DNA of 7,254 nt from JAIOPA01 sp046076045 (lineage in GTDB: Bacteria; Eisenbacteria; RBG-16-71-46), in contig JBJTRI010000145.1 of the NCBI GenBank assembly GCA_046076045.1, forward strand, positions 1 through 7,254, written 5' to 3'. This document shows positions 1-7,181 of this stretch, piece after piece. Each line of letters starts with the position of its first letter. Position 1 is the first letter of the stretch. The position numbers and the translations under genes were made by a program. Below the pieces are notes generated by a model that saw only the letters and a program-made list of their open reading frames with translations, did not search any database and was not told where the DNA came from.

Positions 1-199
1 CCGTGGAGAAAGCAAGACCGGACGCGTGGACCGTGAACCCCGCCCAGCGACGTCATGTCGCCTTCGAGGATCCGCGGCCCACGAACGCCCGGTCCCGGAA
101 GGCTAGACCCGCGCGAGCGCGAGCGGCAAGGGGAATGTGACCGGGGCGCTTGGCCGCCTGGCGCCACGCCGTATGTGCCCCGGGCCACGCCACGCACCG

Positions 200-415
200 G
201 CGCAAGGCCCTGCGCGATGCGGGCCCGCGCGCACAGCCACCCCAGTCCCCCGCTCGCGAAGCGGCCCCGCACGCCCGAGCCACGCCAGCCCCCCGCTCGC
301 GAAGCGGCCCCGCACCCCCGTGCCACCCCGCCCCCCCCGCGCGCGAAGCGGCCACACACCCGCGCCACTTCTGCCACCCTCGCGCGAGGCGGTCCCGCGC
401 TTGAAGCGGTCCCGC
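200..415. repeat. Degenerate tandem repeats of about 43 nt with internal dyads
   Basis: About five C-rich units (plus-strand view) are marked by the element CGAAGCGG or a variant at 215 (CGATGCGG), 257, 300, 344 and 385 (CGAGGCGG), spaced 42, 43, 44 and 41 nt, then a shortened unit near 402. Units 2 and 3 share 26 identical bases (247-272 and 290-315). GCCAC recurs at 236, 279, 322 and 364, keeping the same period. Homology continues through the whole unit, so this is a tandem array and not a spaced one. The periods are mostly not multiples of three, which argues against a coding repeat. Confidence 0.7.
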
Positions 416-505
416 CCGCTCGGGCTCGGGACGCCGTTCCGAACCGGACCACGTCCGCGACCGGTCCGTGATTCCTGAAGGCCCTACCGTGGTGCCCCTC
501 TTGCC

Positions 506-536
506 GACGGGGGAACGCCCGAGGCTATCCCCCGTC
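506..536. other. 8-bp inverted repeat with 15-nt loop
   Basis: GACGGGGG (506-513) is exactly complementary to CCCCCGTC (529-536). It lies in gene-free DNA about 300 nt beyond cysS. It could be a structured RNA element, a second terminator or a protein-binding site. No U-run follows on either strand. Confidence 0.45.
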
Positions 537-569
537 CCACTCGATGCCCGCCCCGCGACTCGGGAACGG

Positions 570-596
570 CGCCGCGGGGACCTCCGCGGCGGTCCC
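570..596. other. Two mutually exclusive stems
   Basis: CGCCGCGG (570-577) pairs with CCGCGGCG (584-591). The overlapping GGGACC (577-582) can instead pair with GGTCCC (591-596). The two stems cannot form together. No gene follows closely on either strand, so a switch role is only a possibility. Confidence 0.4.
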
Positions 597-711
597 TCGG
601 CCCCTCAAGGGCCGACGACCGGGTGCCCTCCTGACCGTTCGTTCAGGGGACGAGCGGATGCGGTCGCCGGTGTGCGAGCCGGTGGCCGGTGCTGAGAGGG
701 GAAGCAAGGGG

Positions 712-735
712 CCCCGGGACGGCGACGTCCCGGGG
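712..735 (-). terminator. Candidate terminator hairpin after cysS
   Basis: A perfect 10-bp GC stem, CCCCGGGACG (712-721) with CGTCCCGGGG (726-735), closes a four-base loop about 105 nt beyond the cysS stop. On the minus-strand transcript it is followed by CCCCTTGCTTCCCCTCTC, which is pyrimidine-rich but only partly U. On the plus strand the loop is GCGA (a GNRA tetraloop) and the stem extends by GC and GU pairs to 14 bp, so it could also serve a plus-strand transcript. It is the best terminator candidate for the operon. Confidence 0.5.
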
Positions 736-841
736 TCCTCGTCTGCCGCCCCCACGCGAATCGCCCCCCGCCGGGCGCGAGCCTCACCGGGGGCGTCAAC
801 GATCCCCGCCTCACGACCGACGGGATGTGGCGGCGCCGGGC

Positions 842-2233
<1,392 letters not shown>

Positions 2234-2259
2234 GGGTGTCCTCGGCGGGCGGTCAGGCG

Positions 2260-2420
2260 GCGGGGGGCAGCGGTGGTGGTGCGGATGCGGAGAGTGAGGA
2301 GTCGGGCGTCTGCAGTGGTGGAGCGGGTGCAGGGGATCGGACGTCGGGGTCAGCGGCGGTGCTGCGGATGCGGGGAGTCAGGCGTCGGGGGTCAGCGACG
2401 GCGGCGCGGGTTCGGTGGCG
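2260..2420. repeat. Degenerate 41-42 nt tandem repeats, channel gene to cysS
   Basis: Four copies of a G-rich unit (plus-strand view) are anchored by GCGGATGCGG at 2281, GCGGGTGCAG at 2323, GCGGATGCGG at 2364 and GCGGGTTCGG at 2406, spaced 42, 41 and 42 nt. Copies 1 and 3 share a 23-nt block with two mismatches (2268-2290 and 2351-2373). The tract covers the whole channel-cysS gap and the last codons of the channel gene, whose stop codon lies inside it. No promoter or terminator is evident here. Confidence 0.65.
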
Positions 2421-3298
2421 GTCGCGGAACGCGCCCCGGCCTCGCCCGGCGTTTGGATGCCCTCGTCCTTCCAGCGTTGCAGCAGACGCAGCCGGGCCTC
2501 GCGCGACAGGCGGGCAGCGTCGCCACCCGGACGCGCGCGCGCGACCACCCGCAGCAGGGCGCCGTCGTTGCCCACGCGCTCGAACCCGATCACGCTGAAC
2601 GGCTCCACGAGCAGGTCCCGCCACGCCGGGTCGGCGTTGAGCTCGCGCACCACGCCCTCGGTGGCGCGCAGCACGTGCGCGACGTCCTGCCCCGGGGCCA
2701 CCGGCAGGTCCACGACCGCGCGGTTCCAGCCGCGGCTGTGGTTGATGACGATCTTCATCTCGCCGTTGGGAACGTGCAGCTCGCGCCCCTGGAAGTCGCG
2801 CAGACGCGTGCTGCGCAACGTCACGGCCTCCACCGTGGCGGCGAGTCCGTTGACCTCGATGGTGTCGCCCACCACGAACTGGTCCTCGATGAAGATGAAC
2901 GTGCCCGCGATGACGTCGCGCACCAGGAACTGCGCGCCGAAGCCCAACGCCGCGCCCAGGATGGAGGCGCCGACGAGCAACGGCTTCACGTCCCAGCCGA
3001 AGATCGAGAGCGAGTGCACCAGCGCGTACGCCGTGACCACGAACGTGACCGCGTTGCGCAGGATCTGCCCCACGGTACGCGCGCGCTGCACGCCGTGCCC
3101 GGTGTCGCGCGCGGCGGCGACGAGCCAGTGCTCGCCGCGCTTGACCAGCAGGAACAGGACGCGCTGCACCACCCACGCGGTGATGAGCGTGAGCAGCACG
3201 CGCGCCAGCGTGACCGCGAGGTCCTCGGGGTCGGGCTGGAGCCACGGCGGCAGCTTCCAGTGGTTCTTGGACGGAGCCGCGAGCAGGAACGCGATCAT
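2378..3298 (-). CDS. MscS-family mechanosensitive ion channel
   Basis: A 306-aa inner-membrane channel of the small-conductance MscS type, which opens under membrane tension to release solutes after hypo-osmotic shock. Three hydrophobic segments are visible: about residues 27-51, 83-100 and 105-127. The last is the pore-lining helix, with the Gly/Ala pattern LLVGASILGAALGFGAQFL leading into VRDVIAGTFIFIEDQF, then VGDTIEV, which begins the cytoplasmic beta domain. LRSTRLRDFQGRELHVPNGE (161-180) is the usual MscS beta-domain loop. An alpha/beta domain follows to about residue 282. The last 20 or so residues (GEAGARSATATEPAPPSLTP and DA) are low-complexity and partly encoded by the start of a 41-42 nt repeat tract. 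The ATG at 3298 has a GAGGTG ribosome site five bases upstream. The length is close to E. coli MscS (286 aa). Gating properties and ion selectivity are not predictable. Confidence 0.93.
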   Translation of the reverse strand: MIAFLLAAPSKNHWKLPPWLQPDPEDLAVTLARVLLTLITAWVVQRVLFLLVKRGEHWLVAAARDTGHGVQRARTVGQILRNAVTFVVTAYALVHSLSIFGWDVKPLLVGASILGAALGFGAQFLVRDVIAGTFIFIEDQFVVGDTIEVNGLAATVEAVTLRSTRLRDFQGRELHVPNGEMKIVINHSRGWNRAVVDLPVAPGQDVAHVLRATEGVVRELNADPAWRDLLVEPFSVIGFERVGNDGALLRVVARARPGGDAARLSREARLRLLQRWKDEGIQTPGEAGARSATATEPAPPSLTPDA

Positions 3299-3303
3299 GC
3301 GGA

Positions 3304-3309
3304 CACCTC
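3304..3309 (-). promoter_or_regulatory. Channel gene ribosome binding site (GAGGTG) behind a hairpin
   Basis: GAGGTG on the minus strand, five bases before the ATG at 3298. It begins one base after the end of a 10-bp GC hairpin (3311-3345), so ribosome loading here may be influenced by that structure. Confidence 0.75.
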
Positions 3310-3310
3310 G

Positions 3311-3345
3311 GGGGCGCGCGAACGCCGGCGGCGACCGCGCGCCCC
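3311..3345 (-). other. 10-bp GC hairpin between the M42 gene and the channel gene
   Basis: GGGGCGCGCG (3311-3320) is exactly complementary to CGCGCGCCCC (3336-3345), with a 15-nt loop that itself contains the palindrome CGCCGGCG. It starts five bases after the M42 stop codon and ends one base before the Shine-Dalgarno sequence of the channel gene. No U-run follows, so a classical intrinsic terminator is unlikely. A processing or stabilising intercistronic hairpin, or a translation-tuning element, fits better. Confidence 0.6.
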
Positions 3346-3350
3346 GCGGA

Positions 3351-4412
3351 TCAGACCAACCCCTCGACGGTGCGGCGGTCGAGGCGCTTCACGACCGCGA
3401 CGAGCAGCTTCACCGTGGCCTCGTAGTCGCGCCGGTCGATGATGCTGATGTGGCTGTGGATGTAGCGAGCCGCCACACCCATGGAGAGCGTGGGCACGCC
3501 CTCGCCCGACAGGTGGATGCGGCCCGCGTCGGTGCCGCCGCGCTCGATGGCCTCGAACTGGAGCGGGATCTTGAGCGACTTCGCGGTGTCCATGACGAGG
3601 TCGCGCAGACGGCGGTTCGGGATGCTGGTCGCGTCGTAGATCACCAGCAGCGGCCCACCGCCGAGGCGCTCGTCGCCCTCGGTGCCCGGCGTGTCGTGCG
3701 CGATGCCCACGTCGAGCGCGATGCCCACGTCGGGGCGCACCTTGCTCGAGACGGTCTTGGCTCCGCGCAGGCCGACCTCCTCCTGCACCGTGGCGACCGC
3801 GAACAGCGTGTTCGGGTGCTTCTGCCCCACCAGACGGCGCGCGGTCTCGGCGGCCATGGCGCAACCGATGCGGTTGTCCCACGCCTTCGCGAGCAGCAGG
3901 TTGGGGTTCGCCATCACCGCGAACGACGAATCGGGCACGATCGGGTCACCGGGGCGGATGTCGAGCTTCTTGCGTACGTCCCAGTCGCTCGTCGCGCCGA
4001 CGTCGAGGTACATGTCCTTGATCTCGAGCACCTTCTTGCGGTCCTCGTCGCGCAATTCGTGCGGCGGCTTGCTGCCGACCACACCCAGCACGTCGCCGCG
4101 TCGCGTCTTGATGATGAGGCGCTGCCCCAGCACGACGTGCCCCCACCAGCCGCCGAGCGGCAGGAAGCGGACGAAGCCCTCCTTGCTCACGTTGCGCACC
4201 ATGAAGCCGACCTCGTCGAGGTGACCGGCCAGCATGACGCGCGGCCCCTTGGGGTCGCCGACCTTCTCGCACACGAAGCTGCCGAGACGGTCCTTCGAGA
4301 ACGGCCCCACGTCGGCGAGGTGGCGGCGCAGGACCTTCGCGACCTCCTCCTCGTGGCCGGGAACGCCGTGCGCGTCGGTCAGCTCCTTCAGGAACTCCAG
4401 GGTGCGGTCCAT
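3351..4412 (-). CDS. M42-family metallo-aminopeptidase
   Basis: A 353-aa dinuclear-metal aminopeptidase of the M42 family (the TET, deblocking-aminopeptidase and YsdC group, often annotated as endoglucanase M42). Characterised relatives form dodecameric tetrahedral particles that trim short peptides in the cytosol. The metal and catalytic residues are all in place: H64 and D66 in AGHLDEVGF, bridging D179 in KAWDNRIG, catalytic E211 and metal ligand E212 in QEEVGLRGA, D234 in ALDVG, and H319 in RYIHSHISIID. RGGTDAGRIH (291-300) is also typical. The beta-barrel dimerisation domain inserted in the M42 catalytic fold lies at about residues 72-165. The start at 4412 is chosen because GAGGAG/AGAGGA lies 7-11 bases upstream and because MDRTLEFLKELTDAHGVPGHE matches the usual M42 N-terminus; the open frame continues to 4673 inside ddl. 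No signal peptide is seen. The substrate range, and any claim of cellulase activity, cannot be read from sequence. Confidence 0.93.
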   Translation of the reverse strand: MDRTLEFLKELTDAHGVPGHEEEVAKVLRRHLADVGPFSKDRLGSFVCEKVGDPKGPRVMLAGHLDEVGFMVRNVSKEGFVRFLPLGGWWGHVVLGQRLIIKTRRGDVLGVVGSKPPHELRDEDRKKVLEIKDMYLDVGATSDWDVRKKLDIRPGDPIVPDSSFAVMANPNLLLAKAWDNRIGCAMAAETARRLVGQKHPNTLFAVATVQEEVGLRGAKTVSSKVRPDVGIALDVGIAHDTPGTEGDERLGGGPLLVIYDATSIPNRRLRDLVMDTAKSLKIPLQFEAIERGGTDAGRIHLSGEGVPTLSMGVAARYIHSHISIIDRRDYEATVKLLVAVVKRLDRRTVEGLV

Positions 4413-4450
4413 GGTCGGGTCCTCTCCTCGGGTTCGGCCGCGGGGCCGGT

Positions 4451-5464
4451 TCAGTGGGTGACGCCGTGACTGCCGGCGTCGGCGCGCGCCATGTCGAGCA
4501 TGCGCGCGACCAACTGCTCGTAGGTGAGCTTCTTGGCGGCAGCCGCCATGGGCACGAGGCTCGTCGGCGTCATGCCGGGGACGGTGTTGACCTCGAGCAC
4601 GAACGCCTCGTCGTCGTCGTTGAGGCGGAAGTCCACACGCACGACGCCGCGACAACCCAGCACGTTGGCGCACTCGACCGCGAGTTCGCGCAAGTGGCGC
4701 GCCACTTCCTTGTCCAGGTCGGCCGGGCAGGTGTACTCGGTCATGCCCTTCGTGTACTTGGCCTTGTAGTCGTAGAACCCGCTCTTCGGCTCGATCTCGA
4801 CGATCGGGAAGGCCTCCTCGCCCACCACCGCCACCGTGAGCTCGCGCCCCTCGATGTACTGCTCGAGCAACACCTGCGAGTCGTGGCGACCCGCGAGCGC
4901 GATGGCGGCGTCGAGTTCGGACGGTCCCTTCACGATGGTGAGGCCCATGGTGGAGCCCTCGGAGTTCGGCTTCACCACGATGGGGTAGCCGCCGAGTTGG
5001 CGCACGTCCACGGTGCTGCCCGGCACGCCGGCCTCGAGCACGATCCAGTGCGGCGTCGGGATGGCCTCGCGCTCGAACACGCGCTTGGACATGGCCTTGT
5101 CCATGGCGAGCGCGCTCGCGAGCACGCCGGAGCCCGTGTAGACCTTGCCGAGCAACTCGAGCGCGCCCTGCACCAGGCCGTCCTCGCCGTACTTGCCGTG
5201 CAGCGCGATGAACACCACGTCGGCCGCGAGCACCGCGGGCGTCTGCAGCCCGACGAGCATGGCCGACACGGGCAGCGCCTGGACCGCGGCGAGCGGACGC
5301 GCCGACGACTCCTCCTGCCCGGGCGTCAGCACCGCGCCATCGGCGGCATCCACCGAGGTCGTGTCGTGCCCGAGGTTGCGCAGCGCCTGCGCCACACCCT
5401 GCCCCGTGCGCAGCGAGATCTCGCGCTCGCTCGAGCGCCCACCCATGAGCACCGCGACCTTCAT
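4451..5464 (-). CDS. ddl: D-alanine--D-alanine ligase
   Basis: ATP-grasp enzyme of the cytosol that joins two D-alanines for the UDP-MurNAc-pentapeptide of peptidoglycan. The product is 337 aa (E. coli DdlB has 306). The N-terminal motif MGGRSSEREISL carries the substrate-binding Glu at residue 13. ALHGKYGEDG (87-96) and the YTGSGVLASALAMDK stretch (109-123) are the Ddl signatures. ATP and substrate residues are visible: K165 in VVKPNSEGS, S171, E201, the omega-loop FYDYKAKY (230-237) with K236-Y237, D278, E291 and N293 in EVNTVPGMT. The Tyr of AKY marks a D-Ala-D-Ala rather than a D-Ala-D-Lac (VanA type) enzyme. The start is set by an AAGGAG ribosome site five bases before the ATG; the open frame runs further upstream but into gltX. 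About 28 extra residues relative to DdlB lie between residues 41 and 80. The M42 peptidase follows after 38 nt. Confidence 0.97.
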   Translation of the reverse strand: MKVAVLMGGRSSEREISLRTGQGVAQALRNLGHDTTSVDAADGAVLTPGQEESSARPLAAVQALPVSAMLVGLQTPAVLAADVVFIALHGKYGEDGLVQGALELLGKVYTGSGVLASALAMDKAMSKRVFEREAIPTPHWIVLEAGVPGSTVDVRQLGGYPIVVKPNSEGSTMGLTIVKGPSELDAAIALAGRHDSQVLLEQYIEGRELTVAVVGEEAFPIVEIEPKSGFYDYKAKYTKGMTEYTCPADLDKEVARHLRELAVECANVLGCRGVVRVDFRLNDDDEAFVLEVNTVPGMTPTSLVPMAAAAKKLTYEQLVARMLDMARADAGSHGVTH

Positions 5465-5469
5465 CACGA

Positions 5470-5475
5470 CTCCTT
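5470..5475 (-). promoter_or_regulatory. ddl ribosome binding site (AAGGAG)
   Basis: On the minus strand AAGGAG lies five bases before the ATG at 5464. It fixes that ATG as the ddl start against a GTG immediately upstream (5467-5465) and a frame open as far as 5638. Confidence 0.85.
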
Positions 5476-5522
5476 CGTTGTCGGGGACACTGCCGTGCTG
5501 CCGAGGAGGTGCCGCGCGACCG

Positions 5523-5540
5523 CGATCACACCGGTGATCG
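5523..5540. other. Dyad across the gltX stop codon
   Basis: CGATCAC (5523-5529) and GTGATCG (5534-5540) form a 7-bp perfect stem with a four-base loop. The gltX stop codon (5528-5526) is inside it. With no U-run after it, it is more likely an intercistronic stability or coupling structure than a full terminator. Confidence 0.45.
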
Positions 5541-7004
5541 GCCCGCGCGGGTGAGCCGCTCGACGCAGCGCTCGCGACCGAGCAACTCGGCGACGAGCGG
5601 CAGTTCGGGGCCGTGCGTGCGCCCGGTGAGGGCCGCACGGACGGGCTGGAACAGGTCCCGCCCCTTCACACCGAGGTCGGCACCCACCTTGCGAATGGCG
5701 GATTGAACACCGTCCGCGCGCCAGTCCGCAAGCGCGCCCAGCGCGGCCGCAGCCGCGTCGCACACCTCGCCCGCCCGGGGCGCGGCGAGCGCGGTCCGGG
5801 CGTCGGGTTCGGGCGCGGGGGCGTCGTCGAGGAAGGGCGCGAGTTCGGGCCCGAGGTCGGCGAGCGTGGCGAGGTTGCCGCGCACCGCCGTGAGCACGCG
5901 CGCGCGCACCTCGGGGGTCCACCGCGCGGCGGCGGCGGGCAGGAACGCGGGCGCGTCGGGTCCGGACGCGGCGAGCCAACCCTCGATCGCCGCGGGCTCG
6001 GCGTGGTGCAGGACGTGCGCGTTGGTCCACGCCAACTTGGCGGCGTCGAACACCGATCCACTGCGGCCGACGCGCTCGAGCGTGAACGCCTCGAGCATCT
6101 CGGCGCGCGACAGCAGGTCGCGCTCGTCCCCGGGATGGAACCCGAGCAGACCGAGGTACGCGAGCAGCGCCTCGGGCACGTAGCCCGCGCGCCGCCAATC
6201 GCCCACCGCGACCGCGGCCTCGCCGGAACGCTTGCTCATCTTGGTGCGATCGGGATTGAGGATGAGCGCGACGTGCGCGTACACCGGTGGCGCCCACCCG
6301 AAGGCGTCCCACAGCATGAGCTGGCGCGGCGTGTTCGCGAGGTGCTCCTCGGCGCGCAGCACGTGCGTGATCGCCATGAGCCGGTCGTCCACCACGCACG
6401 CGAAGTTGTAGGTCGGCAGTCCCGACGAGCGCAGCAGCACGAAGTCGCCCACCATGCCGGCGGGGAACGTCACGGGGCCGCGCACGGCGTCGTCGAGCGT
6501 CCAGTCGCGGTCGTGCACCACGAACCGCACGCTGTGCGCCTCACCCGCGGCGGCCCGCGCGTCGGATTCGGCGGCCGGGAGCCGGCGGCAGCGCCCGTCG
6601 TAGTGCGGCGGACGGCCTGCGGCCTGTGCGGCGGCGCGACGCTCGGCGAGCGCGTCGTCGGTGCAGAAGCAGCGGTACGCGAGCCCGAGTCCGCGCAGGC
6701 GGTCGGCGTGCTCGCGATAGAGGGCGAGCCGCTCGCTCTGCCGGTAGGGCCCGAACGGGCCGCCCACATCGGGACCCTCGTCCCACGCGAGGCCGAGCCA
6801 GCGCAGGTCCTCGAGCACGCCGCGCTCGCTCTCGACACTCGAGCGCTCGGCGTCGGTGTCCTCGATCCGCAGCACGAACGCGCCGCCATGGCGGCGGGCG
6901 AACAACCAGTTGAAGTACGCGGTCCGGGCCCCGCCGACGTGCAGCCAGCCGGTCGGGCTGGGTGCGAAGCGGACGCGGACGGGTCGGGCGGGGTCGAGGG
7001 CCAT
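5526..7004 (-). CDS. gltX: Glutamyl-tRNA synthetase (GluRS), class I
   Basis: Cytosolic enzyme that attaches glutamate to tRNA-Glu using ATP. The 492-aa product is slightly longer than typical bacterial GluRS (about 470 aa). The N-terminal Rossmann fold opens with RVRFAPSPTGWLHVGG, giving the HIGH-type motif HVGG at residues 22-25, followed by RIEDTD (46-51). A zinc-binding insertion is suggested by C112, C114, Y135 and C139. The segment LPTYNFACVVDD (196-207) and the following ITHVLRAEEH are typical of the family. The KMSKS-type loop is KMSKR (255-259). After about residue 275 comes the helical anticodon-binding region (ALLAYLGLLGFHPGDERD, then VFDAAKLAWTN). The ATG at 7004 fits because the conserved core begins nine residues later; no Shine-Dalgarno sequence is visible before it. 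It is first in the run, behind a likely promoter, with ddl 61 nt downstream. Glu-Q-RS is excluded because that paralogue lacks the long C-terminal anticodon domain. A non-discriminating GluRS cannot be ruled out. Confidence 0.97.
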   Translation of the reverse strand: MALDPARPVRVRFAPSPTGWLHVGGARTAYFNWLFARRHGGAFVLRIEDTDAERSSVESERGVLEDLRWLGLAWDEGPDVGGPFGPYRQSERLALYREHADRLRGLGLAYRCFCTDDALAERRAAAQAAGRPPHYDGRCRRLPAAESDARAAAGEAHSVRFVVHDRDWTLDDAVRGPVTFPAGMVGDFVLLRSSGLPTYNFACVVDDRLMAITHVLRAEEHLANTPRQLMLWDAFGWAPPVYAHVALILNPDRTKMSKRSGEAAVAVGDWRRAGYVPEALLAYLGLLGFHPGDERDLLSRAEMLEAFTLERVGRSGSVFDAAKLAWTNAHVLHHAEPAAIEGWLAASGPDAPAFLPAAAARWTPEVRARVLTAVRGNLATLADLGPELAPFLDDAPAPEPDARTALAAPRAGEVCDAAAAALGALADWRADGVQSAIRKVGADLGVKGRDLFQPVRAALTGRTHGPELPLVAELLGRERCVERLTRAGRSPV

Positions 7005-7033
7005 GGCGCGGGCAGGCTACCAGACCGTGCCCC

Positions 7034-7066
7034 TCTATATAGGGAGGGGCCGGCGCCCCCGTGCAA
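7034..7066 (-). promoter_or_regulatory. Probable gltX promoter
   Basis: On the minus strand TATATA (7041-7036) is an isolated AT-rich box in very GC-rich DNA and lies about 31 bases before the gltX ATG. A weak -35-like TTGCAC (7066-7061) is 19 bases upstream. This would give a leader of about 25 nt with no Shine-Dalgarno sequence. The -10 box sits in a dyad, GCCCCTC (7029-7035) against GAGGGGC (7044-7050). The element would drive the whole five-gene run. The -35 match is poor. Confidence 0.5.
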
Positions 7067-7091
7067 GCTGCAACGGACCGGTCCCTGCGGA

Positions 7092-7107
7092 CCCGCCGAA
7101 CGGCGGG
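7092..7107. other. Short GC hairpin in the gltX upstream region
   Basis: CCCGCCG (7092-7098) and CGGCGGG (7101-7107) are fully complementary around AA, so a 6-bp stem with a GAAC loop is likely. A wider pairing, GGACCC (7089-7094) with GGGTCC (7116-7121), competes with it. A 10-nt palindrome GGACCGGTCC lies at 7075-7084. All are upstream of the proposed gltX -35 region and may be regulator sites. Confidence 0.35.
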
Positions 7108-7167
7108 CGAGGCAAGGGTCCGGGGCGATTGGGGTGGCGGTCGGGGGCGGCGGCTCGCTACCGTTGA

Positions 7168-7181
7168 GGGGTGGCCACCCC
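7168..7181. promoter_or_regulatory. 14-nt perfect palindrome upstream of gltX
   Basis: GGGGTGGCCACCCC is self-complementary over all 14 bases. It lies about 130 nt upstream of the proposed gltX promoter and overlaps the possible GTG start of a divergent plus-strand frame. The shape suits a dimeric regulator's operator, but this is inference. Confidence 0.35.

Larger units (their letters stand above)
1..840. other. Gene-free region beyond cysS
   Basis: No reading frame here has a recognisable domain, a good ribosome site and normal composition. The open frames present are Arg/Pro/Ala-rich and arise from the lack of stop codons in C-rich DNA. The region contains the 43-nt repeats, the dyads at 506-536, 570-596, 599-613 (GGCCC/GGGCC) and 712-735, and no tRNA or rRNA that I can recognise. 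Confidence 0.6.

Noticed and set aside
200..415. CRISPR array
   Set aside because: Similarity continues through the entire unit, with no unique spacers between conserved repeats. The copies are degenerate and no cas gene is present.
55..471. 138-codon plus-strand frame over the repeat array
   Set aside because: The repeat periods of 42, 43, 44 and 41 nt shift the reading frame from unit to unit, so a coding repeat is not being maintained. Composition is Pro/Arg/Ala only and no ribosome site is seen.
2253..3245. 330-codon minus-strand frame overlapping the channel gene
   Set aside because: It is the shifted frame of the MscS-type gene (Arg/Ala/Gly-rich) and continues through the repeats only because they lack stops in that frame.
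4413..4673. Longer M42 peptidase starting upstream
   Set aside because: The extra 87 residues are an Arg/His-rich out-of-frame reading of ddl. The M42 N-terminus and a good ribosome site support 4412.
4451..5464. VanA-type D-Ala-D-Lac ligase, a vancomycin-resistance gene
   Set aside because: The omega-loop has the FYDYKAKY Tyr of D-Ala-D-Ala ligases, and no vanH, vanX or regulator genes are nearby.
5465..5638. Longer ddl starting upstream
   Set aside because: The extension overlaps the gltX coding end, is Arg/Ser-rich and lacks a homologous N-terminus. The AAGGAG site and the MKVAVLMGG start are decisive.
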